Below are positions 47,880-58,500 of a stretch of 64,000 nt of DNA, piece after piece; the stretch's first letter is position 1, and every line of letters starts with the position of its first letter. Position numbers and translations under genes: made by a program. The DNA comes from Amaurobius ferox (Eukaryota > Arthropoda > Arachnida > Araneae > Amaurobiidae): the NCBI GenBank assembly GCA_951213105.1, contig OX578139.1:71631754-71695753 (forward strand). Reading direction: 5' to 3'. The notes beneath the pieces are model-generated. The model was not told the origin of the DNA. It did no database searches and saw only the letters and a list, made by a program, of their open reading frames with translations.

Positions 47880-48580
47880 CTCTAGTGACTTTGAAACAAA
47901 ATTAAGAGCCTTTTTTGTATGAATAAAAACAAAAGTAAGATCCTTCTTTGTATGAATAAAAACATAAATAACAAAATTAAGAGCCTTATTTGTATGAATG
48001 AAAAACAAAATTAAGAGCCTTCTTTGTATGAATAAAAAGCAAAATTAAGAGCCTTCCTTATATGAATAAAAAAACAAAATTAAGAGCCTTCTTTGTATGA
48101 ATAAAAAACAAAATTAAGAACCTTCTTTGTATGAATAAAAAACAAAATTAAGACCTTCTTTGTATGAATAAAAAAATAAAATTAAGAGCCGTATTTGTAT
48201 GAATAAAAAACATAATTAAGAACCTTCTTTGTATGAAAGAAAAACAAATTTAAGAGCCTTCTTTGAATGAATAAAAAACAAAATTAAGAGCCTTCTTTGT
48301 ATGAATAAAAACAAATTAAGAGCCTTCTTTATATGAATAAAAAACAAAATTAAGAGCCTTCTTTGTATGAATAAAAACAAAATTAAGAGCCTTCTTTATA
48401 TGAATAAAAAACTAAATTAAGAGCCTTCTTTATATGAATAAAAACAAAATTAAGAGCCTTCTTCGCATAAATGAAAAACAAAATTTAGAGCATACTTTGT
48501 ATGAATAAAAAGCAAAATTAAGAGCCTTCTTTGTATGAATAAAAAACAAAATTAAGAGACTTCTTTGCATGAATAAATAA
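47880..48580. repeat. Minisatellite, about 20 copies of a 34-36 bp unit
   Basis: The unit is roughly AAAATTAAGAGCCTTCTTTG plus TATGAATAAAAAAC. Copies vary by single substitutions and by the length of the A run, and the edge copies are more degenerate. The array has no sustained frame; an apparent HTKKALNF peptide repeat on minus is a reading of the unit. Confidence 0.95.
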
Positions 48581-49080
48581 GGCAAAGCAGTTATTCCAGA
48601 AAAGGCAAGAACATGTCTATTGGAAATGCAGACTTACAGAAAGAACAGAATTTGTCTTAGAAAATGGGTTATACCTCTCAATATTTATCTTGTGCTGATG
48701 AAAATAAATAAATTAAATTATTAAATTATATAAAAAACTGTTCGGACGAACTGTTTTATGATTTAGTTATATCAAATACCAGACTTCATATAGGATATGT
48801 GGGCAGCTCATGGCTTGCTTTCCAATTTATAATCAATTAAATTTTTAATAGTCTAAAAACAAGTCCATAAAAATTGTATTATTTACGATCTTGCAAATCA
48901 GATTTGAATGCTTTTGCAGGTCAGGCAATACTATTACATATTGTATAAACAGAATGTATATACTACTTCTTTTAGCTACTTTATTAACCGAAATCACAGC
49001 TAATTCTTAACGCAAAAAATAAAAGTACTACATAATATTAAAAGGTGTGGCCTACAAATGTGCTTGGTACATTTATTTTG
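48581..49080. other. No gene seen
   Basis: AT-rich sequence between the minisatellite and family Z copy D. No features. Confidence 0.45.
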
Positions 49081-49208
49081 ACTTTCCTTATATACATAAT
49101 GTATAAGGAAAGTATTGTTGTTCGAGTTTTCGACGGGAGAGCATGTTTCAAGCATTCCTGATCAAGAACCAAACATTTTTGAAGTGATGTCTCTGTGTGT
49201 GTGTGAAA

Positions 49209-49245
<37 letters not shown>

Positions 49246-49630
49246 TGTGTGTGTGTGTGTGTGTGTGTGAAAGTATGTGTGTGTGTGTGTGTGAAAGTAT
49301 GTGTGTGTGTGTGTTTGTGTCAGTGAGACTGTGAAGATGATAACTGACGATCGAATGGACTGATTCGAACGAAATTTGGTACAAATATCACAATCCGTAA
49401 ACACTGGAAGCCTACTGTTTTTATCCGCAATCGAATGTTCAGAACTCCCCTAAATTTTCGAGTGAAATTTTGAAAATATCGTCAGAAAATCAAAACCGCT
49501 ATAAAGTTACGCAAATGGACATGTCTTATGTAATTTTTCATTAGAAAACGATTGACATAAATTTTAGAACGCTAACATGAACCGTTATATAGATAGTGGA
49601 CATTTTTCAAATAAATTTATCAAAAAATCC
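49081..49630 (+). mobile_element. Family Z repeat, copy D, 3'-truncated
   Basis: Palindromic head 49081-49113, CGAGTTTTCGACGGGAGAGC, a long interrupted (TG)n tract (about 49194-49318) with the phrase GAAAGTATGTGTG repeated, the AACTGACGATCGAATGGAC box, and AGAACGCTAACATGAACCGT. It breaks off near 49630 before the usual 3' end. Confidence 0.7.
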
Positions 49631-49689
49631 CGCACCCCCTGGAAATTCAAAGCACCCCCTGGAAAATCGTTAATTTAATTAGAAACCGA

Positions 49690-49770
49690 ACAGAATATTC
49701 TATTAATATTGTATTCTATTAACAGAATATTCTATTAACATTGTATTCTATTAACAGAATATTCTATTAA
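49690..49770. repeat. Short tandem repeat, about 32-bp unit
   Basis: About 2.6 copies of CAGAATATTCTATTAAYATT plus GTATTCTATTAA. The unit contains the palindrome AGAATATTCT. Confidence 0.85.
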
Positions 49771-50762
49771 CATTACACATGAACTTAATAGAAACATTGG
49801 AGCTTGAACCCAATTTTGACAAAATCAATAAATTTTTTTGGTGTTAAAATGATGGAATGCTTTTTGGAATTTAAACATTTAGCCGCAACTGCGTATTTTC
49901 TCTCATATTAATGGAAACAATTTAAACTTATACAAATAGGGAAAACAAAAAAGTATTATTGCATTTGGTGTGTTTATGAATGTCAAGCTTGTTAATTTTG
50001 TTTTGTTGCGTTTTACAATATTTGCGTTGAGTATTGCAGAAAAATAGATAAGTATTAGTTTAAAGAAAATTTGTTTATTGAATTATTAACTAAGATATTT
50101 TAGAGAACAAATACATAACTATGATTATAGGCATAGGGGCATATATCTGGGTCCTATGTCTGGCCTGTTAGATATCATAAATAATCACATAAACCTGTCT
50201 ACGTGTATCTTGGTTTCACAGGGACATCAAATTAAAGGGGATTTTAAAGGGAGTGAAATAAATAATCATTTTTTATAAATTCGCATATCAAACGTAATAT
50301 TAATTTAGGAAATGAAACAATTTTAATTAAGAAATTATTTATGAAAATTAATTTTGAAGATTAAAAAAACTCTTAACGAATAAATAATGAAATAAATAAA
50401 TGATATTTATATATTACTGAATTAGGGTAAAATAAATAATATTGAATCAGGGTAAAATAAATAAAAAGTAAATTGTAAATTTCCAAATTATAAAAAATTC
50501 CAAATCAACCCAAAAGTTGCTCTGTCTCCAGGAGCGGAGGATGCTATCAAAGGGGGAATATTATTTTAAAGGTGGTGCACATTAACTTTTAATAAATAGG
50601 GCATACTAATTTTTAAAATGTGATGTTCATACCGACTATTCATATTTACTTTGTAATAATTACCCAAAAACGCCCAATCGTCAGCTCAGACGGTATTCAT
50701 AGCCTGCACGTGTTAGTTTTCGAAGATTTCCTAGCATGTAAACAAAAAATAGTCTCGATTTC
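49771..50762. other. No gene seen
   Basis: AT-rich, with short repeats of the words AGGGTAAAATAAAT near 50420-50470. No domain. Confidence 0.45.
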
Positions 50763-52115
50763 CCTTTTATTAACACTTTACAACAAAGTTGAAAAGTGTT
50801 TATGACTTTTTAACACTTTACAACAAAGTTGAAAAGTGTTTATGACTTTGTTCATTCTGTCTGTCTGTCTGTCTGTCTGTCTGTCCGTTAGCACGATAAC
50901 TGCCGTAAAAATGACTTAATCCAAATGAAATTTCAGTATGTTGTTCAGACGGTCTGTAGGACCTATGGGAAAATAAATGAATAATATCACACAATTAGTT
51001 TTGGATTGAACCCGGGTTGAAAAAATGAAATACATTGAGCCCTATAGGACCTAATTTTTCTAACATTTTTTAAGCGGATTTAAAAGTCACAAATTGCTTT
51101 GAAAATTTTAGGTAATAGTCAAATTGTTCCATAAAATATATAAAAAAAAATTCAGCTAAATATATTCAGTAGTTTTTTAAATAAAAATTAAAATAATAAT
51201 TACACATCTTATATGAAACGATCACGTGACCATGATATGAAACGATCACATGACCCACTTCAAAATGATATATGGCATCCATCTTGTTTCAAATTCGTGA
51301 TTTTTTAAAGTTCTTTTTAATTCATATTGAGTGTTGTATCCATCCTAAAACTACTTTATTTCTGCTTAAATTCTGTGCATCTACATACTAAAACAACACA
51401 ATGACAATATATTTGAGTTTAAATTCTCATTCAAATTTGATTATTTCTACAACTAAGCCTATTTTTCACCTATGTAAAATGTAAACAGCAAAATATGTAG
51501 AATGAGTTGTATTATAATTACTGTATTTCTTTAACACAAAATAATTCAGTCCATGGAGTCTGCATGGCTGATATGAATGAAATATTAATTGATTTTATAA
51601 ACAGAAGGACGATTTTTTTCGATGAAGTTTTAAGCATAAAGTTTATGAATTGTAGCTCCATGGTCTTAATTTTTAAATAAAATAAATTATTATAGTATTG
51701 TGATGAATGAAATGGAGAAAGTTATGAATGAAATCCTGCTTTTATAGAGAGATCCAGCCGTGTTATTTTTTCTATGACGTCATTTGAATTAATTTCAGTT
51801 GTTTTCGATGAAGTTTTCAAATATAATAAATTATCGTAGTATTATGATAGATTTAAAAATATTACTGAATGTATTGCATTTTAGAGATATTTAAACCACG
51901 CAATTTATATTTCAATGCCGTCATTTGAATGAAGTTCATTTTTTTCGATGAAGGTTTAAGTTTTCAAATCTAATAAATCAATGTAGTATTGTGATAAGTT
52001 TTAAAATATTTCCGAGGAATGTATTGCATTTTCGACAAAATTGCATTGAAGTTGGAAAGTGTTTCATAATCAATGCTTTAAGCATGATTGATCTTTCTTG
52101 TTATATTTCGTTTTA
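50763..52115 (+). mobile_element. Family W repeat, long copy with duplicated head
   Basis: The head is tandemly duplicated (AACACTTTACAACAAAGTTG at about 50772 and 50812), followed by a (TCTG)n tract, GATAACTGCCGTAAAAATGA and AATGAAATACATTGAGCCC. The 3' half contains several diverged repeats of TCGATGAAGTTTTAAG (about 51620, 51806, 51945). It ends at about 52065-52110 with GGAAAGTGTTTCATAATCAA and the hairpin TGCTTTAAGCATGATTGATC. No coding sequence. Confidence 0.7.
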
Positions 52116-52566
52116 CTTTCCTGTCTTTAATCTCTTATTTTATTATTACTTTTTAATCATTTGTTTTGTTGCTAATTATTTAAGCAGACTAGTAATCAAA
52201 TCACTATAACTTAATCTTCTTTCAATAATTATTTTCAAAAACTTCAGATCAGATATTGTTGAAAACCAGACCACACGACCAACCCTAGGGTTAATGGTAG
52301 CTTAGTGTGTGGCCGGGAAAAATATCATATATTGTGTAAGTGCACCAGCTTGTACCTCGCTTCCAGGACATGTCTATCTTTTTTATCCTGAAGAATCATT
52401 TTTATTCGTTTTGCCTCCGAGATTAAAATAAATAAATCAGTTGATGCCTTTACAAATTTGCTAACGAAGCTTTAATCCACAGTAAAGTTTAACCGCAGAT
52501 TTCGCAAACAATTATTATAACTGGCTTGTGATTTGTGATTGTTTATAAAACTTTGTCTTAGAAGAT
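52116..52566. other. Unassigned sequence with a family V head fragment
   Basis: 52255-52318 carries the V head: GTTGAAAACCAGACCACACG, then CCCTAGGGTTAATGGTAGC, then GTGTGTGGCCGGG. The remainder is unrecognised. Confidence 0.5.
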
Positions 52567-53980
52567 ACCGAGCAATCTTTTACTCTGTGCAAATTAGGAA
52601 AATACTGGAGCCCTGCGATTTTAAATTAGCATTTTGCCCTCGTTCTATAAAACTTGTTTCTGCAAAATGCGTTCTGGGTCTCTGCTGAGTGTGAGCTGTG
52701 CAATTTATACCTTAATCAGCCTTCTGTCTCACTGAGTTGTTTCTCATAGGAAGTAAATCACTTCACGATTCATACATTTCCCCAACAAAATTCCAGGAAT
52801 TTAAAATTTTTCTCATTATCTTCAGTTCAATTCCCATGTGTTGGCAAAGTTTGAAGTTTTGAGCTTCATTAGTTTGGGCTGTTGAAGTGTTGAAAACCCA
52901 GACCACACGACAGACCCGAAGGTTTACTGTAGCTAAGTGTGTGGCCGGGAACTTTATTTTAGATCCAAAACATTACAAAACAGGTTAAAATTGAATCACA
53001 ACACAGTTACAACAAGACAAATAAAAGAATGGCAACGACAAAACAAAACATAAAAACAATACAATACAATACAATACAAGAGAGACATAAGAAGGTAAAA
53101 AAGAAAAGAGGGGAAAACCCCGAAGGGAAAAAAACCCAAGCACAAATGCAGTAAAACCAACTAAAACAAAACGAAAAGAAGAATATGAAATACATAAAAT
53201 ACACAGAACAAGCAAAAGAATGGCAACGACAGAACAAAACAAAAAACAATACAATATAGTACAGTACAATACAATACAAGAGAGACAAAAGGCTGAGAAA
53301 TGTAAAGAGGGAAAACCCCCGAAGGGAAAAAACCCTAACACAAAATACAAAAGATTAGTTTGGACTGTGTAAATGCACCTCACTCAACCATATGCATGCG
53401 ATATATGTGTGTTTGTGATGTATATAATGTATGTATATGATGATGTATGCATATGATGATGTATGTATATTATAATGTATGTATATGTATGTATGCAGAT
53501 AATGATGTATGTATACGTATCATGATGTTTGTATACGATAATTTATTATATGATGTATGTTAATGTATGTCATGTGCAATCTTTTACTATACGCAAATTA
53601 GGCAAATACAGGAGCCCTGCAATTTTAAGTTAGTATTATTCCTCATCCAATAAAACTTTTGTTTCTGCAAAATGCGTTTTGTGTTTCTGCTGAGTTTGAG
53701 GTGTGCAGTTCATACCTTAATCAGCCTTTTGTCTCACTCAGTTGTTTCTCATAAGAAGTAAATCACTCCACGATTCATACATTTCCCCAACAAAATTCTA
53801 AGAATTTAAAAAATGTTCTCATTGTCTCCAGTTCAATTCCTATATGTTTGCAAAGTTTGAAGTTTTTAGCTTCATTAGATTGGGCTGTGTAAATGCACCT
53901 CACTCAGCTATATGCATGTGATATATGTTTGTTTGTGATGTATATAATGTATGTATATGCATATGATGATGTATGTATAT
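52567..53980. repeat. Direct duplication of about 0.4 kb, first copy split by an insertion
   Basis: 52567-52882 continuing at 53354-53480 matches 53574-53980. Shared words include ATACCTTAATCAGCCTT, ATTCATACATTTCCCCAAC and GTAAATGCACCTCACTCA. The second copy is uninterrupted and therefore shows the empty site of the insertion at 52883-53353. Both end in GTATGTATATGATGATG-type microsatellites. Confidence 0.85.
52883..53353 (+). mobile_element. Family V retroposon with 15-bp target duplication
   Basis: Flanked by ATTAGTTTGGGCTGT (52868-52882) and ATTAGTTTGGACTGT (53354-53368), 14 of 15 identical; the paralogous copy near 53876 has a single copy of this site. It starts TGAAGTGTTGAAAACCCAGA, with CCACACGACAGACCCGAAGG and GTGTGTGGCCGGG. 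It then contains two direct copies, about 190 bases apart (53028 and 53219), of AGAATGGCAACGACA with ACAATACAATACAATAC, and ends in an A-rich tail (CTAACACAAAATACAAAAG). It is a non-coding, SINE-like retroposon without obvious pol III boxes. Confidence 0.8.
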
Positions 53981-55567
53981 GATATTGTATGTATATATAT
54001 GTATGCAGATAATGATGTATGTATACATATGATGATGTTTGTATATGATATTTTATGTATAATATATTTATTAATGCTTGTTATTTCTCTTGTGCTGACG
54101 CAGAGGATTCAACGTATTCTTGAAAAAACTGCATGCAGCTTTATAATTTTATTTGTGCTTATATACGTTGCTTTTGTTTCCTTATCCATTAACTAGGTAA
54201 CCGATAGATTATGGAAAAATATTTAGCTGTGAAACAGAAAATTGTTATCATACACAAAACCATTTACAAGGCAATTATAATATCTAATATATATTTCTTC
54301 GGTTTGCATTTTAAATTGTGAGACCAGATATGCAATATTTAATTCAGGTAATACACTAGTGAAAACAAACTGAACAAAGAGTCATCAGTGTTGACAATGG
54401 TTTAGAGAGGTTTACGATCCATAAATTCTCAAATTAGCTAGCTCATCTGATCTCAAATGACATCATCAAATGGGAAGTCGTGACGTCTTCTTTGGCATTA
54501 CCTATGAATAACCTATGGGTAAAGCTTGAGAAAGCTTTATCAAAAAGAGGAATCCACCAGGGCCTACCCTAAGCAATCATAAAAAGCAAGGCCAATCATA
54601 CACGGTGAATTTCATACGTTTCTCGCGTTTAACCTTGAAAATTTCAAGGGTACTTGAAAATTTCAAGGATCACACTTGAGATTTTATCTCAGAATCGTTC
54701 CCTACAGGATAGTTTAATATTTTACTCGGGTATGAAACAAAGAAATAGTTTCACTTTCCATTCAAGAGATTATTTAGCTAATCGGCAAATTATGGACGAA
54801 TATTTAGCTGTAAAACAGAAAAAAAAAGGACAAACTAACATAATCTATCCAATTTATATACCAAGATAAACGAGACGACTAATAAATAATTCTTTGAAGT
54901 CTTCTATTCACTAGAAATGGGTGTTTTGAATTTTAAGTTTATTTAAATGTGGTTTAGAACTTCACAACCTGAGCAAAAGTTATTTTAAAGCTTAGCATTG
55001 GAATCATTTTTTGATCCATTTACTTTCATCTATTTCCTACGAAAGCCAATCTCTATCTACAGTCCCATTAGAGCCCAAACTTCCGACATTTTCCACTCTT
55101 AGTCTCAGAACATTTCAAGGGTACTTTATCTCAGAAGCGGTCCCCGCTGAATAGTTTTACATTTCGCTTGGGTTTGAAACAAATAAAATTCGACATTTTC
55201 TGTTTTCTAGTGATTACATTTTGCTGTACTGAATGCTCTATGGATTTCCAGCTAAAAAAAATCTTTATAGGAATTTTGCGTCAATATGCAGATTCTACAT
55301 CAAGCTCAGAAAATTTGCATTTAAAAATTATCTTTCAGTGATGTGGATTAAATGCGTTTTAATAAACACAATGCCTCTAAAAGATGATCTTCTCATCGTT
55401 TAATGAGATCATGCTTCGGATGTTGTGTAATAGTGTTTGAAATCATTTCATGAGGTCTAAAAATCGATGGGCATCCCTCAAACTCTATAAGTATCTTACA
55501 ATTGGCAGCGATATATCTGCGGACTGGCAGTTTGGGAGTAATAATGGCTCTCTAAAGAGTTGCAGTT
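53981..55567. other. Unassigned sequence with several diverged internal repeats
   Basis: 54200-54260 and 54770-54835 share ATATTTAGCTGTRAAACAGA; 54620-54800 and 55095-55200 share TTTCAAGGGTACTT, TTTATCTCAGAA and GGGTTTGAAACAAA-like words. This suggests two or three old copies of an unclassified repeat. No frame shows a domain. Confidence 0.45.
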
Positions 55568-55884
55568 GCAAGATCAGGATGTTGTTGTTGTTGAGACCCA
55601 GAGCGTCCGACCTACCAGAAAGGTGTAAGGTACCTGTTTGGACGGCCGGGAAGTGCCACCCAATTTAGACCAGAACCCAGTGGGGAAGGCATCCACAGGG
55701 ACCGTACCCTCCTTCCCCTACCACCAACCTCTCGGAAGGACTTACGGACCCACATGTTTAACGTGATCGTACTCCGCGTAAACACGGCGGCAGTTTTGGC
55801 AGTGGCTGGAATCGAACCCGGGCCAACCGAGTGCAACTCCAGCGCGCTAACCAATGGGCTACCGCGCCCGCAAGATCAGGATGT
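55568..55884 (-). mobile_element. SINE-1, complete copy with 15-bp target duplication
   Basis: GCAAGATCAGGATGT occurs at 55568-55582 and 55870-55884. The 287 bases between them, on the minus strand, are a full SINE: head GGCGCGGTAGCCCATTGGTT (A box), B box GGTTCGATTCCAGCC, body with GAGAGGTTGGTGGTAGGGG, ACACCTTTCTGGTAGGTCGG, and a (CAA)n tail at 55583-55592. This is the best reference copy for the family. Boxes A and B are both recognisable, so the copy may still be transcribable by pol III. Confidence 0.92.
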
Positions 55885-57062
55885 ATAATACATATACACT
55901 TCAGGTCTGCGTCTACGCCTTCGAGGAGTAATCAAGTAGAGAAAGCCTCGGTAACCCTGACGAAAGACCGAAATCGTTGTCATGTGACTTCAGCGACTTT
56001 TCCCGTCCAGAGCGTTCCGTTTTCCCTGCAGTTCAATGGGAGAAGGTGAATGCAAAGCGTCCTTGCAAGAAAAAGTATATATTTAAAATTATTTCTGCTC
56101 CACTTAAGCTTTGGAGGATAAAAAAAATTGTGGGAGATATTTCTGCGCTTCACGGAGAAATTAATCCATCAATGTAATTATAAAAATATATTCATTAAAC
56201 CATCTTAAACAGCGTTTTACTTCATTTTGGCGATATTTGGCGGTTTTGGGAAAACAAAACTGCAAGACAGCGCGCTTTGGATGCGTGTAAGAAATAGTTT
56301 ATGTTTCCTAAGATATAATTTAAGATTGCAATCTTGTTTTTTTTTACATCCCGGGATATCAGAAATTATTTTTTTTTAATTTCAATATCCCGCAAGATTA
56401 AAAATATCCTTTTACTCCCTTTTATAGATAAAGAATATATATTTTAATTATCTTACGTTCTGATTTATTTGTCTATAAATATTACGTGTATGTAAATGAT
56501 AATAACATGTTGAGATTTTCTTATAACAAACTTTTGGTATAACGGAATTTTGAATATAATGAGAACATATTTATAAAAAAACAATACCTTTACGCATTTG
56601 TAATAAACACTAATATGCTTATAGCTCTGATTCTAGCTTTGGTCTACGCAGAGTACGGGTGTTGTGAAACAGCTTCCGAGAAGTTGTTGGCAGGGGGGAG
56701 GAGGGTACTGTCACCGTGGTTGTCGCCCCCATTGAATTGAGATCTAAATTGGTTGGCATTGCCTTTGTCACCCAAACACAACTTAGAGTTGATTGAACAA
56801 ACTGGATTAAAAGAAAGACAGGTACACTTTGATCGCAGGGCTAGGTCAGTCGTTAATACAAGGACATTTCAATTGGTTAACCAGAGTTCGATTACCCACA
56901 TAAAATCTAGTCTGCGCGGAGTCTGACCAATGTAAATCCGAAAAAGACTATCCAAGACGTGATTCAAAAAGACTATCCAAGGCATGATGGGTAAATGAAC
57001 TATACGATGCCTGTAGTTGAACTCCTTTTCAATACAGCTCTATTTTATTGTACTATATATAT
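55885..57062. other. Unassigned sequence with a degenerate SINE-1 fragment
   Basis: At about 56645-56790 on plus a diverged SINE-1 body is visible (GAGAAGTTGTTGGCAGGGG, GGAGGGTACTGTC, ATCTAAATTGGTTGGCATT). A weak tRNA-like stretch follows at 56835-56915 (GGCTAGGTCAGTCGTTAA, AGAGTTCGATTACC). No gene is seen. Confidence 0.5.
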
Positions 57063-57965
57063 GTCCCAAAAACATTTACCTCGGCATTTATTCCTTAAAT
57101 ATTGATCTTAGACATATATAATAATAAATTACAAATTTGCGTAAAAAAATGTACATAATTTTATGAAATCGATAAAAATTTTCAGGGGATTAAATTTGAA
57201 GAAATACAACATTTAAATTTTTATACGGCCCCCGCACAAAAACATTTCTAGTGAGTAAAATGTGCCGCATACACTAATACGGTGATGTACAAAATTTCAG
57301 CATTTTATCATAAAAAGTTCCAGAGATATGTTTAAACAAAATTGGTGAGGGATTAATCACAAATTAAATTGTAAATGCTTGCAGCAAGAGTGCAAATGAC
57401 GCAACGCAGAAATGCATCATTGGCAAATAATATCTGCCTCTTATTCTTAATGAATCTTTGGCACGGATGGAAAACATTTTAAACATTTTTTGTAATATTT
57501 GTGTAAAATAATTATTTCTACATAGTGTAGATACTTTTGTACCAATAAATAGCAAAACTATTATTTATTTATGTAATCATTGTTTTCTATCGTAATTTGC
57601 GTATGACCCCTGAAATGCGCTCTGCCGACATGATATTTTCCCTCTGAGAACCCATGTCGATACATCGTAAAGTAGTTTAAGTCAGCATTTTTGTCATTTC
57701 ATATCTCTGGGAATTTTATAAAGAAAAGCTGAATTTTTTTTCATCACCTTATTAGTGTATAGGGCACATTTTACTCAATGGAAAGGTTTTTGTACGGGAG
57801 TCGTATAAAAATTTGAATTTTGTATTTCTTAAAATTTAATTCCCCTCAAAATTTTAATCGATTTCACAAAATTCTGTACCTTGTTTACACAACTTTGTAA
57901 TTTATTATATATGTCTAAAATTAATATTTAAGGATTAAAAGCCGAGGTCAAGGTTTTTGGAACAC
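57063..57965. mobile_element. Foldback DNA element with arms of about 250 bp
   Basis: The left arm (57063 to about 57330) and right arm (about 57697-57965) are imperfect reverse complements. Outer words are CCCAAAAACATTTACCTCGG and the complement of CCGAGGTCAAGGTTTTTGG; inner words are CATAAAAAGTTCCAGAGATATG and its counterpart (CATATCTCTGGGAATTTTAT). The centre (57331-57696) is unique and non-coding. TA-rich sequence at both ends would allow a TA target, but the right side runs into a (TA)n array so this is not decisive. Confidence 0.8.
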
Positions 57966-57969
57966 CTTG

Positions 57970-58059
<90 letters not shown>

Positions 58060-58061
58060 TA
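57970..58061. repeat. (TA)n microsatellite
   Basis: About 90 bases of TA alternation with two TACATA interruptions, directly at the right end of the foldback element. Confidence 0.97.
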
Positions 58062-58254
58062 ACTGCTCACAACTGAAATCGTAGCAGCATGGAAAAATTG
58101 ATGTTTCCTTATGAAACTTACAGAATATAATTAAAACATGGAGATGTGCAATTGATTAAAAAATCATACCTGAAAAATGAAGCACGGAACTGTATTGACA
58201 TTAGATCAATATAGAATAGGCCCACCGCGAGCGGCTATGGAGGATTGAATACGA

Positions 58255-58465
58255 CAAGGCAATGTCGTCATTTGACTAAAGTTCATTATTTTCGATGAAG
58301 TTTTAAGTTTTCAAATATAAAAAATTAATGAAGTATTGTAATAATTTTAAAAATATTACCGAGGAATGTATCGCATTTTAGAGATGTTTAAATAAAATTG
58401 CATTGAGGTTGGAACGTGTTTCATAATTAATGCTTTATTCATGATTGATCTTTCTTGTTTTCAAT
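58255..58465 (+). mobile_element. 3' end fragment of family W
   Basis: Contains TCGATGAAGTTTTAAGTTTT, GAGGAATGTATCGCATTTTA and the terminal TTCATAATTAATGCTT followed by ATGATTGATCTTTCTTG. It lacks the head and body and ends about 35 bases before the Tc1-like element. Confidence 0.7.
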
Positions 58466-58500
58466 CAATTTTCCCTTACTGTGAGGATTATTTGAATATA

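Noticed and set aside
47880..48580. CRISPR array
   Set aside because: The repeats are contiguous 35-bp units without unique spacers, in a eukaryotic transposon-rich setting.
49148..49404. His/Thr-rich frames over the TG tract
   Set aside because: They are microsatellite translations within family Z copy D.
52985..53383. Cys/Phe-rich minus-strand frames as secreted or membrane proteins
   Set aside because: They are translations of the duplicated 190-base unit and ACAAT microsatellite in the family V insertion.
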